The position numbers were made by a program, and so were the translations under genes. A stretch of 64,000 bases of DNA from Hexactinellida sp. DTS-2022 (Eukaryota; Porifera; Hexactinellida): NCBI GenBank assembly GCA_028753945.1, contig JAPNXP010000018.1, positions 496,001-560,000 of the forward strand, written 5' to 3'. Shown in pieces: positions 42,830 to 54,663 of the stretch (position 1 is the first letter of the stretch; the number at the start of each line of letters is the position of its first letter). The notes beneath the pieces were generated by a model that was given only the letters and a program-made list of their open reading frames with translations, was not told where the DNA came from and did no database searches.

Positions 42830-43924
42830 ATGCTACAGAAGATTAAAGAGGTAGAAGATGAGGTCAACAGGACGCAGCGGAACAAGAACACGGAGTACCA
42901 CCTCGGTCAGCTGAAGGCTAAACTAGCCCGACTGAGGCGGGAGCTCCTGGCCGAGCCCAAGAGCTCCGGCGGGGGTGGGGACGGGTTCGACGTTGGGAAG
43001 ACCGGCGACGCCCGTGTGGGTTTTATCGGGTTCCCGTCTGTCGGTAAATCTACTCTCCTTTCTAACCTGGCCGGGGTATATTCGGAGGTAGCGGCCTATG
43101 AGTTCACAACTCTAACCACGGTGCCTGGTGTTATCGTGTATAAGGGGTCTAGGGTACAGTTGTTGGACCTCCCGGGGATTATAGAGGGGGCGAAAGACGG
43201 GAAGGGGAGAGGTAGACAGGTCATAGCAGTAGCTAGAACCTGCTCACTTTTATTCATAATCCTGGATGTACTTAAGCCACTGCATGACAAGAAACTAATC
43301 GAGAGAGAGTTAGAAGGTTTCGGGATTCGACTCAACCAACAACCGCCGGATATTTCCTTTCGGAAGAAAAGCAAAGGTGGGATTAATCTCAGTCAGGTCA
43401 TCACTCAAACTTATCTGGATTTACACACAGTGAAGGCGATTCTCGGAGAATACAAGATACATAATGCAGATATAGTATTGAGGTGCGACGCAACTTCCGA
43501 TGACCTCATCGACGTTATAGAAGGGAACCGTATGTATATACCGTGCATCTACCTACTGAACAAGATCGACCAGATCTCTATAGAGGAACTGGAGATTATC
43601 TACAAGATACCACACGCCGTGGCTATTTCAGCACATCATAAATGGAATTTTGATGATCTCCTAGAAAAGATGTGGGACTATCTGAAATTAGTTCGTATTT
43701 ATACAAAACCGAAGGGCCAGCTCCCCGACTACGAAACTCCGGTTGTACTTCATATGAATAGCAGCACTGTTGAGAATCTATGCAACAAACTGCATAAGGC
43801 TATTCTCAGGGATTTTAAGTACGCGGTTGTGTGGGGTACCTCGGTTAAATTCAGTCCAATGAGAGTGGGAAAGGAGCATGAACTACATGACGAAGATGTT
43901 ATACAGATTGTGAAGAAAATATGA
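42830..43924 (+). CDS. DRG2: Developmentally regulated GTP-binding protein 2 (DRG2), intronless
   Basis: This 364-aa Obg/DRG-family GTPase is a cytosolic, ribosome-associated regulator stabilised by a DFRP2/RWDD1-type partner. The N-terminal helical hairpin ([20 protein letters not shown]) precedes the G domain: G1 [10 protein letters not shown]3 [19 protein letters not shown]4 NKID, and the C-terminal TGS domain ending [14 protein letters not shown] and [11 protein letters not shown]. Length equals the 364 aa of human DRG2, and motif spelling fits DRG2 rather than DRG1. The start at 42830 puts [13 protein letters not shown] in register with the human MGILEKISEIEKEI. It is a single exon, with GC-richer codons than its surroundings. 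A P-A1 MITE ends 42 nt upstream, so the promoter must overlap or lie within or beyond the MITE. Confidence 0.95.
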   Translation: MLQKIKEVEDEVNRTQRNKNTEYHLGQLKAKLARLRRELLAEPKSSGGGGDGFDVGKTGDARVGFIGFPSVGKSTLLSNLAGVYSEVAAYEFTTLTTVPGVIVYKGSRVQLLDLPGIIEGAKDGKGRGRQVIAVARTCSLLFIILDVLKPLHDKKLIERELEGFGIRLNQQPPDISFRKKSKGGINLSQVITQTYLDLHTVKAILGEYKIHNADIVLRCDATSDDLIDVIEGNRMYIPCIYLLNKIDQISIEELEIIYKIPHAVAISAHHKWNFDDLLEKMWDYLKLVRIYTKPKGQLPDYETPVVLHMNSSTVENLCNKLHKAILRDFKYAVVWGTSVKFSPMRVGKEHELHDEDVIQIVKKI

Positions 43925-45926
43925 TTTGTTTGTTGATTGTTTTTTTTGCAGTTATTATTGTTTATCTAGCTAGGAATGATAGGTATCAGAAAGAGCACAA
44001 AATAGTTAATATTTGTCGATGCCTTCAAATAGAGATTCAAAAGGTAGTCAAGTTTAAGTTTAATAAGCAATAATATAATAATATTGTAAGAGCAATTATG
44101 AGAGCAATTTGTCAATAATTATTTGATATTTAGACTAATTATATGTTATGCACAGTGTAAAAATAAACAAAGTAGTTGTCGACAATTGATAGTCCAAACA
44201 ATCTAATAATAACTGATACCAGTTCACATATCATGGGTAATCGGTTTTTATCTTTTTGGCATCATTAGAAATAGGATTACAGTTACAAACGTCAATTATG
44301 CGATTGTTCACAGATTAATCATTAAATTTATATTTGAACAAATCCATTCTGATTGAAAATAATTAAATTTAGATAATGTACCCTTGCTCGCTGAATTCTG
44401 CATTAGTATTGTTAGTTGCAAATATTTAACCTTTTACTCTTACTGAATTAGGAGCATAGTGATCTGAAATCCGATTGCTATTACAAAATCTGATGTATCA
44501 CGTTGTACATAATATTATTATGAACAAATTTGATCTATCGATTTATTTCTTAGTATATTCTGAAATTGAAAGTTTATTCATTTACCATATTAGGACAGAT
44601 GATCAGACTCTGTCTGATTTATTCTACTTATTTGGTTTTTAACTTAAATTCCTTTGCAAGCATAACTAATCGTTTTATAAAACCAAATTGTTATATCTCA
44701 CACAGCTGATGAATACTCTCAATCAATGGTACATTTTGGCCATGCCATTAGACGGAATACTTAATAGTACTAGTTCTACTTACAATGCTAAATAACTTAA
44801 ACAATTAGTCCTTTATTAGGCAAATTCCAGATAAATATTGCAGATAATTCATCCATTTATTCAAATTAACAATTATTGACTCGTTTACAAAGGTATTTTT
44901 AATTTCTTAATTGATCTTAAGTTAATTATCCAATAATTTATGTTAAATATACACATATTATTTGTATTAAATTAATGTTACTTTCGTAAAAGGGAAAAGT
45001 AAATTGTCTTAGTTTTAATTATCAGAATTTGTTCATCATTCAATTCTTATAGAGGGCAAAGCTTTTTAATACATTATTTTACACGAATTAACTATAATTT
45101 TAAACACAAACACATAAATATAAATTAATATTGACACAGATTATTGCTTTATACGTATTCTCTATCTGTATGATTAAATATCACAACTATAAAACGAATT
45201 TTTGGTACCCCTAATAATACTTTAGAATCAATTATTTAATATGTTTCGGATTGAGGTACATTCTAGAATATTCCTCACCCCCTATTGAGATCCATTTCTG
45301 ATAAAACGAATGATTCAAGTATTCGTATAACTCGAGTAACCACCAATTGGCTTGGTTTGAATAGAGTGACATTAATTTGTAATATTTATATTTTACAAGC
45401 AGTTAAGTAATTGAGTCACTTGAATACCTCATTAATTAATTAACACAGGACACCACAAGGATAATTAATTGGGTTCGAATTGCTCAATTCCAATTAACCA
45501 GGCATGTTGCTATGTAGTTTCGTAACGCGAGTTATTATCCGAGATGTCTTTTTTGCTAATAATTACTTGGTTGGTTTTTAGTACCGGTTTTATCGATTAT
45601 TTTAATATTTTAAATCGGAAGCGACCACAAATTATTTTCCAATGTAGACATTTGCAACCAATGACAGTATAGGGGGAGACACCGAGATCTCTATCCACTA
45701 AATCGACACTGAAAGTTTCTGTGCAAACTCGCTATACTTTCAATAGCACAGTGCATTAGTTTACTAATGAATGGTATACACACTACTATATATAAGGCAT
45801 GAGATTCACCCATTTTAGACAAAATTGCAACTTGGCCCAAACGAAAGTAACAAATTGGTTCAATTCTATTTTTGAAAATTCGTACCTAATTCTTTAATTT
45901 TCTCTAAATTTTTTCTACCTTTCCCA
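43925..45926. other. 2-kb AT-rich intergenic region
   Basis: Between DRG2 and SRF I see no gene, no CAGT-type MITE and no hAT ends. The stretch is low-complexity AT-rich DNA and is the longest MITE-free interval outside the SRF introns. SRF promoter elements are expected in its right part, but none can be named with confidence. Confidence 0.5.
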
Positions 45927-48900
45927 ATGATGTCTCATAATAACCAGTCGCTGTTATCGCCCATTTATGACTCGCACCATTACGCGGCAGAACACAACCT
46001 GATAGACCCCGCTTCTCTCAACATTTTCGATATGGCAGAAGGTTCCTATAATCCAATGTTGGATCGCATCAACCCTCACGGGATAGTTCTCCCTTCCGGC
46101 ATCCAATCATTTCCACCAATCAGCTCTGGGGCAACTCCAGACGGAATGAGTTGCACAAGAAAGCATCGGTGAGTATTTGAAAATATAATTAATTAATTCT
46201 ATGCGAAATCCTCCAAAATAAGTAATTATATTATGAAATAACTTATATGTAGACCGTCTCAGTGTATTATACAGCCATTTGTAAATACGCTCCTAATCCT
46301 GGTCTGATCCAATATTAATACGCCTAAATCACAAATTAATGTTACGGTATAGGAGAGGATTCCAAATTTTCCCGCTCCTAAATTCAAATTTTCCCATTTT
46401 TCCCATGCTCCAAAAGATTTTTTTTCCCCATGTTCCAAAAGTATCGTCTCGCGCTCCTGTATAATCCCTTGGACCGTCTATTTCTATACCAGGATGTTCT
46501 TATATTATTCATTTGAATTCTCCAATTTATATTTATTAACTATTCATTAGGCATGACAGTAGGTCAAATGGGCTAGAGGATAATAGTCAGGACGAACAGA
46601 TTTCTTCGAAGCGGTTTCGTTCCTCAGAGGATATCGACACGACCCTTGGCACCCCTCCAGACAGGTCGGCGGGCTCGGGGGAGGGGGTGGGGTCAAACGG
46701 AGACGGAGAGGGTGTCGTTAAAACGAAGAAGACAAAAGGAAGAGTTAAGATTAGCATGGAGTATATACCAAACAAATTGAGACGTTATACAACTTTCAGC
46801 AAACGGAAATCTGGTATCATGAAAAAAGTAAGAAATTGATCTTGTATATTAATTTCCAAATCAAATAAACGTAGTATTAATCCAAGTTTTTGTTACACTT
46901 TAAAACACAAATTTATTCCTTTGTAAAAGGTCAAAATTTCGGAAATCTCCTGGTTACTTACTAAGGGATTTGCTACCAAAAACCTTTTACACAAAACTTT
47001 TTGTTGTTGTGCTTATTTAACAGTTTAAATGGCGGTTTAATTCACTATATTTATTAGTATTATATTTGTGTTCATTTAAGTTCCATTCACGTAATTACCA
47101 TTATTAAACCTCATTAATAATGTAGGAAATTACCTTAATTACTCTCAATTCTTGCTATTAAGACTAATCTTGTTGAAATTATCTACAATTTAATCAGGAA
47201 TACCACTTAGTTATAGTTCTTTCATTATTCGCAAATCATTAATTATATTCTTAATACTTGGAGAGGGAAATTAATAGTGCCAGGTATTGCTGTATACTAT
47301 CCACACAGCAATATATTAATATCTCTACTATAAACCACAGGCATTTAATAATTGAACTTCCAATAGATCCTTTTGTTGTATAAACTATTACAGTCGAACC
47401 CGGTTTTTCTAACTAATCGTTTTTTCATAACTTTTTATTCTAAATCTGTAAGAAATTCCAATTTTTTTTTTTTCAATCGTTTTATTCTAATTATTCTTAC
47501 TTTATTTCCATGCAAAGAATTGGTTAGAAAAACCGGTTTCGACTGTATTTGCTTTATACTACCTAGTTTTTTTACTTGTTTGTTTCCCAATTAGGCATTC
47601 GAGCTGAGTACACTTACCGGCACTCAAGTCATGCTCCTGGTCGCTTCGGAAACCGGGCACGTGTACACTTTCGCGACTCCAAAACTTCAGCCCATGATTA
47701 CGTCAGAGCGCGGAAAAGCTCTGATACAGACCTGTCTGAATAGCCCCGACCCCATTGCCAACCCGACAATGACGGAGGCTTCTCAACGAATGAATATGCA
47801 GGGATTCGAAGAAATGGACTTGAACTATCCTGTTATTAACAGTATGGACGAAATGAAGGTATTTCTATATTAATTTATTCAATTATTCCATAGTAACGTA
47901 AAGAGCTGAAAAATGTTTCGGTTTAGCGCCACTGTCCCAACAATAAACCATCTATTTGTACTATTCTACGGTTTTAATATTAATTATAGCAATAGTTTAA
48001 TTTAATAGAGGTTGGCTATTGATTCAATGTATAAGCGTGGTCGTTCATTAACCGCAATATTCAAGTCTAGTGCAACATTCAGCTGTGCCATGATCTCCTG
48101 ATTATTTACTGAAACTAACAGAAATATTTTATTATTATTATGTAATCATACACATGTTCTGAAAGTGAAATACATTCTTGTTGTTTTGACATTAATATTC
48201 GGTAATTAGTATTATACCACTAAATTCCATAACACTTCATGATACCCTACTAACTAGTGTTAATTTGTTTAAAGCATTTTAACCATTACCAAATTCAAAT
48301 GTAATTAAATCAATTTGGCTGGTTTGATGATTTAATTGAGAGAATTGCCTTTTAAAGCGATTTAAATAAGCAACTATTTCTTAGAATAATTTTGTAAGAT
48401 GGCTTACTTCCATATATGGTCATCTCAAATGCCAATAATGGCATTTGCTTATTTGTATTCTTTGTTGGAATCAGTTTCAAATCTGATTGAACGTACATTA
48501 CATGAATGCCTTATAAATTGGAAGTTTATAAATAATCTTTGTTTTATACCACTTCGCCGACATTTCCCATCGTTACAATTGGAATTATATAATCAGGATT
48601 CCAGCTCCTAGCTAGGTCAGAGATAGACTCTTGATTTGAAGCCTTGCAAAATTGGTCCCCTGTCTAATTCATAAAATTGAACAGACCTAGGCCACATGCA
48701 ATGGCTTCCCATTTTCCTCAGGTTACTGAAATTTCTGCTTATAATCGTTCAAGTAGGCTTCGCTTTGATTACTCAGTCCACTTAATTCTCTGTCTAACGG
48801 CCTTATGGTGGTCCCGCTCTTAAATGAAAAGATTTTAGCAAGTGGTTTTAATCTATCACAGTGTTCAATTAACAGTTCAATAATCCTTTCAGCGACTCGC

Positions 48901-51900
48901 TGAGTGAAGCCCTTTTAACGGCAGCCATGCAGTTAAACATTGCTGTTTCCGTGAGAACTGACACTAACTTAACTTATCTGTGCATCAGTTTTAATCACTG
49001 TTCGCTTTATCTTGCATTCAAAATTCATTTCTATTGAATCTGGTGCGGGACATGCAATTTGAATTTGTATTGTTTCTCCATACTGCGACATTACTGCGAT
49101 ATTTTTGCATTTATACTAATGTAGTTTACATTCTTTGCATTCCATTGAGGTAGTTCCGTTGTTATGCCACAAGGTAACAGTCAGCTAAATTCCTGGGTTA
49201 TTTTCAAGATTATTTGTAGTTGATAGTTGATATCATTTGTTATTAGCTCTAATATCCACCATTTGATATGCCTGGATGTGTCTAAGTTAACATTCTTTTC
49301 ATAAATCCTCCTAGATTTCTCTATTGCAATTCGACATTTATTTTATGCTCTTGTATCAGATATCTCAATTCTTAACTTAAAATCAGCAATTATCAATAAT
49401 CTGAAATTGTTGTTCAATCCTTCTTATTTACCTTTCCATATTCATGATTTAAGAGAGGCAGATATAAGGTATTTTGCTAAACCTGTGGATAAATTCCCAG
49501 TTAACAGAAATATCTATCATTATGAAACTACTAACATAATGATGGTGTCTATCCTTTTGTTTTACAGAGTATTCCGTGTAACTCGATTATTTATATTCCA
49601 AGAATTAATATTAACGTGTTACGACCAGTTGACTGGAATTATATGACTTGGTTTCGGTCAAATACCACATTATATTAGTATTATTCGTAATTCCATTTGG
49701 CTCTTCTTTCAGTTGTCTTATACCAAGAAATTTTTAAGTACTTTCATTAGCAAAATTTGATCATTATTAAGCTAATACTTTCACTACGAAATTCACCATA
49801 CAGATATCCATTAGTTCTTATACAAGGAATCAACCAATATCGCCAAACTAACACTATTACTTAAAATTCAATTATTAGTAATCTTGATGCTATAGACATA
49901 GAATTTGCTTATAACTTGCTATTTAGATTACCTGATGAATTAATTAATACCTTAAATTATTTTCGAACGACTTAACTTACTTGTTAATTAATAGAATAAT
50001 CTTGTCTTTGATTACAGTACGTATTGCATTAGTCCATTTGGCAATTATTCGTTTAAATAATCGGAAATTACCTAATTCTCATTCCTATTCGAGAAATGCA
50101 TAACTCCTGAAATGGTATTGTCTCCAGATAAGGTCTATCTCTTAGAATTGTGGTAGAATTATTTGAGATATGATTATTATCGAAACCTTTAAAACTCGAT
50201 TATAATTCCCAAATATGAGTTTATCTCATTGTATTATTGAGCTATCAGTTACGTTTAAGCTAGATAGTGTGTTTATGATGGACTATCTGATAGGATATTA
50301 AACTGTTCAGCGATGGTATGGCTTTCCCTGCCTTGTCTCAAATAAGCGGACTCATTCCAAATACATCATCATCTCATCCGAGCCTTAATGTACTGCCTTC
50401 ACATATACAGGTAAGTATTGTATACTTAACTAGGGCTGAAACGAATATTCGAAATTTAACGAGCGAACCTTTTTTAAACGAACGAATATTCGAATACTCG
50501 TTAGTGATTTTGAAGAATATTCGAATATTCGGTATATTCGTTTCAGCCCTATACTTAGCTATAATTTAATCATTTTAACATCAAGAATTCATATTTACAA
50601 GCCGTGTTTTTATATTGTAATCGTGTTGCCCGCTGTAACTAACCCCACTCATATATTGTTGTTGTTGTTGTTGTTGTTGTTGTCATTGTCATTTCAGAAT
50701 GCTGTGTTCTCCAATAACTGAGTTTATCCTTTAGATGCCGCTAATCGGATCTCATCCCACTCTACAAGTTAACCCCGGCTCCTCTGCCATGACGTATGTA
50801 CCTCAGCACCCCGAGATAATACCCCCCTCCTCTCTAAACGTTCCTCTCTCCTCTCCCTCGCACTCGCCCAGGTTTGTGATAGGTTCTCAGTTAAACTCAT
50901 TTATAGGTAAAGTATACTCTAATTAATAGGAACACGGATAAGGCGAACTACAATGTTTAATTTCCTTAACCTATACAAATGCATGCAAGTGACTCCATGC
51001 TCCAGTTAATACGAATATCCGGAAAATACGAAAAAAATTGACGGTCCCCTGGTGTTCATGTTAACGAGAGTTTACTGTGTTTGTACAATTTATTATATTA
51101 TATTTTAGTACTAATTTTTGTGGATAAATTTTATAAAACTCTCTGGAATTTAAAATATTTTCAGTAAACACAGTATACATAGTTAATATTTTAATTTATT
51201 ATGTACTTAGTTACATTGCCTCAACATATTTTCGCTGATTACTAACAAGACACAATGTAATAGAGCCACAATGTAGTACATCAGCCTCGCTTACTAATTG
51301 ATTGCTTAGCTTACAGCTGTGTCCATACTGACTACATATGAGCATTAGACGGTATTGCATATTTGTACTGGTACATGTTGGTTACCAAAATTAACACAAA
51401 AATGTGACTCAAGCAAGTATGCGTTTTATAATACACACTTAACAACTGATAAATAATTTATTTAATTACTAATTAAATGTCAGTTGTGAATCCATACTGG
51501 GACAACCCTCGAGTTTAATTGGCTAAAGACTTTGTCACTTTTGTAGAGAAATGTAAATATTTATATTAGGTCAGGTTAAATACATTAATTGTTTATCGTC
51601 CAGATTTTTTCAGAAAATACAGACGGCAAATTATCCTATGCCAAACAGTAATTATTAATTAATTATTAATTATAAAATCACATTACAATGCCCAAATAAC
51701 TAAAGTAATGTCCTAAAATACAAGACTTTTAAAAATTGATACATTAGGAGTATTTTATAGCTAGTAGTTTTACGATTATGTTCATAAGATAATAATAAAA
51801 AATATTATTTATAAAATATATCGGACGGAGGGTAAAATTGGGACGGATGGGGATGATAAACAAGTTATTTATTTTATATGGCCTAATAGTTATATATATA

Positions 51901-52532
51901 TTGTATTATTTCCTTTAGGTCTAGCCCCCTGCATTTGGCTGGACAGAATATAAACAACTTGATAGTAGGAAGACACAAATCTTCTTCCCGAACTCCCTCT
52001 CCTCACACGCTTTCTCCTTCCCAATCCATGTTGGCATCTTCTCCGGTGAGTTAATTTAATTATTACTTATTCAGCTAATGATTAAGTTCGATTTTAAGTT
52101 CGATTTATCGTCTAAGGAACAGACAAACACTTACCTGTTAATTCGTAGTATGTTTATTTAATTATTTAACAAATAATCATACCCATGCAATAATACATTT
52201 ATTCAATTCAATAGATAACAGACAATTTCCCCAGACTCCCATCAACGCAGTCCTACCACCAAGCTATGATGCTTGACCCGACCAGTCCCGTTCTCACATC
52301 TCCCTCCCTCATGCCGCCAGACCGCCACTTTATTAACCGCAGTCCTAATACAACCTCCCCCCAGCCTCAGCAGAGGTTGTCTCCGGCTGTCCCGCAATTG
52401 CGCCCCGGCTATAACCCGGGTGTTGGGATGAACCAGCTGCAACAGACACCCAATCAGAATCTGGTCCTCAGTCCCTACCACACCCCCACTGGCAGCCCCC
52501 CCTCCGAGAGTCTGCTCAACCCGGCACTATAA
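45927..52532 (+). CDS. SRF: Serum response factor (SRF), 7 exons, 493 aa
   Basis: MADS-box transcription factor that binds CArG boxes and works with MRTF or ETS-type partners on cytoskeletal and immediate-early genes. Exons with continuous phase: 45927-46168, 46551-46827, 47595-47858, 50294-50410, 50735-50871, 51919-52045, 52215-52532. The MADS box spans the exon 2-3 junction: GRVKISMEYIPNKLRRYTTF, SKRKSGIMKKAFELSTLTGT, QVMLLVASETGHVYTFATPK. The SAM extension is LQPMITSERGKALIQTCLNSPD. This spelling is SRF-type, not MEF2-type. The C-terminal half is Ser/Pro/Gln-rich, as in SRF activation domains. Human SRF is 508 aa. Exons 4 and 7 use the first of two nearby AGs, because the second one breaks the frame. 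Introns 3 and 5 are long and AT-rich. Confidence 0.92.
46240..46500. mobile_element. Family L (hAT-like) element with perfect 8-bp duplication, nested in family M
   Basis: The family L copy 46260-46471 begins CAGTGTATTATACAGCC and ends inverted CAAGGGATTATACAGGAGCG. It is flanked by gaccgtct on both sides (46252-46259 and 46472-46479), and that duplicated octamer is part of a family M sequence (TTATATGTAGACCGTCTATT). Confidence 0.85.
47391..47545. repeat. P-I MITE
   Basis: CAGTCGAACCCGGTTTTTCT and inverse AGAAAAACCGGTTTCGACTG, TA flanks, in SRF intron 2 about 50 nt before exon 3. Confidence 0.8.
47859..50293. other. SRF intron 3, AT-rich
   Basis: A 2.4-kb intron with no recognisable coding exon, MITE or terminal repeat. 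Short open frames are AT-driven and lack protein-like composition. Confidence 0.5.
50431..50551. mobile_element. hAT-like element, 121 bp
   Basis: TAGGGCTGAAACGAATAT and inverse ATATTCGTTTCAGCCCTA, flanked by tacttaac and tacttagc (7/8 target duplication). The interior repeats GAATATTCGAATA. In SRF intron 4, just after the donor. Confidence 0.8.
50908..51078. repeat. P-A2 MITE
   Basis: TACTCTAATTAATAGGAACA at the left and ATGTTAACGAGAGTTTACTG at the right with the core CTATACAAATGCATGCAAGT, in SRF intron 5. Confidence 0.7.
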
Positions 52533-52576
52533 ATACTGTGAGTTCTCCCATTCCACAATATACTTAGTTATAAGTA

Positions 52577-52762
52577 CAGTCGACTCCGCTTAATAGAGCC
52601 ACCTCGGGACCAGGTTGCTTTGACCCCATTAAGCGGAGAAATCTATTAACCGAAAATATTTTAAGCCAAAATGTAATTCCGTCCCATAAATCCTGTGAAA
52701 TTTTTTACCCCATTAAGCAGATAAATCTATTAACCGGTGGCTCTATTAAGCGGAGTCGACTG
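52577..52762. repeat. P-B MITE, full copy
   Basis: CAGTCGACTCCGCTTAATAG and inverse CTATTAAGCGGAGTCGACTG with TA on both sides, 45 bp after the SRF stop codon. Confidence 0.9.
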
Positions 52763-52786
52763 TATTTCGGCAAACATATTTCCTAA

Positions 52787-53061
52787 TGTGATTTCAAGCA
52801 CTGACAAGATGTTTTTATTTACTCTAAAAAAACACATTTGTGAAGCCGGGTTTTTCATTATAAAGGCGTTGGCCAATATATATATACAGTGGTGTTCGCG
52901 TAATAGCAAGTCGAATTTTGCACGAAATTTGTTTACTCATAGGCGAACTTGCTATTAGAGGAACAAAATTACCATTAAATGCTCGCTTGGGGACTGAAAA
53001 TAAATAGCTAATAAAGCAATATATTCCTATTAGAGCAATTGCTATTAGGCGAACACCACTG
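52787..53061. repeat. Family K element joined to P-J MITE
   Basis: Family K about 52787-52883 (ends AAAGGCGTTGGCCAATATAT). P-J 52887-53061 (CAGTGGTGTTCGCGTAATAG to TTAGGCGAACACCACTG) begins at the adjacent TA. Confidence 0.8.
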
Positions 53062-53704
53062 TAAGTAATTCCATACCTAACAATTGGATTATTCTTATTT
53101 CCTAATAGATGCGAACACCCTCCAGCGTTATACGAATTTTCTCTTAGTTAACGGCTGCATTCACAGACTCTCAGAGTTCTCTCTCTCTCTCTCGACCCTA
53201 AAGACCTCTCCTTAATCCAGTTTTTATTTAATTCAATATATTATTTGTAGTTGTCTTGTACTTGTCCCTCTTCCATATTTTGACATTACTATTCTGTAAA
53301 TATAGTAGTTTGATTAATATTTTGATGTTTATTCATAATTTTATATTTACTACTTTACTTTAAGCCTTTGGTTATTAAGTCTGATCCCCTTTGGGGGCCC
53401 ATTGTTCACTGGACATTTAATTATTATCTGAATTAACAAGCTTAGAATTATCTGTATAGATATACTAAGGATTTACTTGAAACTATGAATACCGAAAACA
53501 AATGTAGACAAATTATAATTGCAATTACAAATTAATTCTGCCATAATTTTGTGCAAATTGACACAGCATTTTTCCAATTTCTTTGATTAAACTATAATTT
53601 TGCTGAGTTTTAATTTGTAAGTTTGTTATCTCAAACAGCAGCTGTAAACTCCTTTGTTGACTTCTTACATAATCTAGACAACACGACAGGAGCAAAGGAA
53701 TTTA
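53062..53704. other. SRF-MRTO4 intergenic DNA
   Basis: AT-rich, no gene or repeat recognised apart from a short CT run near 53180-53195. The MRTO4 promoter must lie here; no clear TATA box is visible. Confidence 0.45.
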
Positions 53705-54466
53705 ATGCCTAAATCTAAGCGTAGTAAGCCCTACTCACTAACCGTCCCAAAGAAAAAGGGATTTGATCTCAAATCTAAGTTGCTCCAAGACGTTAGGAGT
53801 TGTGTTGACAAACATGAGTATGCCTATGCTTTTTCGGTGCGAGACATGCGTAATAGCAAACTTAAGGACGTCCGCACGCTTTGGGAAGGCAGTAGGTTTT
53901 TCTTTGGAAAGAACAAAGTTATGGCGATTGCCCTGGGTACCTCTCCGGAAACGGAGTATCGAGAGGGACTCCATAAACTGTCCGGCTACCTTAGGGGGTC
54001 CGTGGGTCTCTTCTTCACCTCGGAGGCAACTGATAAGGTGGTTAAGTGGTTCAAGGGGTACCAGGAAGTTGACTACGCCCGCGCGGGGAATAAATCGACC
54101 CACGAGGTGTCGCTGCCCGCCGGGCCGCTCTCTCAGTTCCAACACACGATGGAGCCCCAGCTGAGACAGCTAGGGATGCCCACTTGCATGCAGAAGGGAG
54201 TCATTTCGCTTATAACCGGTTACGAGGTTTGTAGGGAGGGCGCAGTGCTAAGTCCCGAGCAGTGCCAGATTCTGAAACTGCTGGCCATACCAATGGCTAC
54301 GTTCCGAATAACTCTACTCTGCTGCTGGCATAAGGGGGACAACAGCTTTGAAGAGATTTGCGTTGGCGAGTTGGACTTATCAGATTCTGTAGACTCTGAG
54401 GGAGAGCCGGACTCCCAGGAAGTGGAGGTGGGCAGTACGGACGGCGCCGACAAATTAGATGATTAG
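53705..54466 (+). CDS. MRTO4: mRNA turnover protein 4 homologue (MRTO4), intronless
   Basis: This 253-aa nucleolar ribosome-assembly factor is related to uL10/P0. It occupies the P-stalk site of pre-60S particles until P0 replaces it. It begins MPKSKRSKP like the human protein and carries MRNSKLKDVRTLWEGSRFFF, GKNKVMAIALG, the insertion-domain core DYARAGNK, PLSQFQHTMEPQLRQLGMPT and YEVCREGAVLSPEQ. It ends in the acidic Ser/Asp/Glu tail common to the family. Human MRTO4 is 239 aa. It is a single exon and converges with the DPY19L3-like gene, leaving 197 bp between the two stop codons. Confidence 0.95.
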   Translation: MPKSKRSKPYSLTVPKKKGFDLKSKLLQDVRSCVDKHEYAYAFSVRDMRNSKLKDVRTLWEGSRFFFGKNKVMAIALGTSPETEYREGLHKLSGYLRGSVGLFFTSEATDKVVKWFKGYQEVDYARAGNKSTHEVSLPAGPLSQFQHTMEPQLRQLGMPTCMQKGVISLITGYEVCREGAVLSPEQCQILKLLAIPMATFRITLLCCWHKGDNSFEEICVGELDLSDSVDSEGEPDSQEVEVGSTDGADKLDD

Positions 54467-54663
54467 CTTACACACCATTCGTAGTTATTTATAGTCTAAC
54501 TAATTTAGTATATTTTCAAACTTATTCAAACTTAAAGAGTACAATCATTAAACTATTCTGCTATAATTTCTAACTCAATGGGTTTTTAAATTTACATTTA
54601 TTTCTGGATTTCTAACTATTGACACACGAATAATATTTGCATTCCTATCATACAACTCGTATC
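54467..54663. other. Convergent 3' intergenic spacer
   Basis: 197 bp between the stops of MRTO4 and the DPY19L3-like gene; it must hold both 3' UTRs. AT-rich, with no canonical AATAAA seen on the plus strand. Confidence 0.5.

Noticed and set aside
48399..48611. 70-codon frame in SRF intron 3
   Set aside because: Short, AT-rich, no promoter-like sequence or motif; likely chance.
49407..49646. 79-codon frame in SRF intron 3
   Set aside because: AT-driven composition, no splice-phase fit with neighbouring SRF exons, no recognisable motif.
53738..54145. 135-codon minus-strand frame opposite MRTO4
   Set aside because: Mirror of a GC-rich coding exon; the plus-strand protein is clearly MRTO4.
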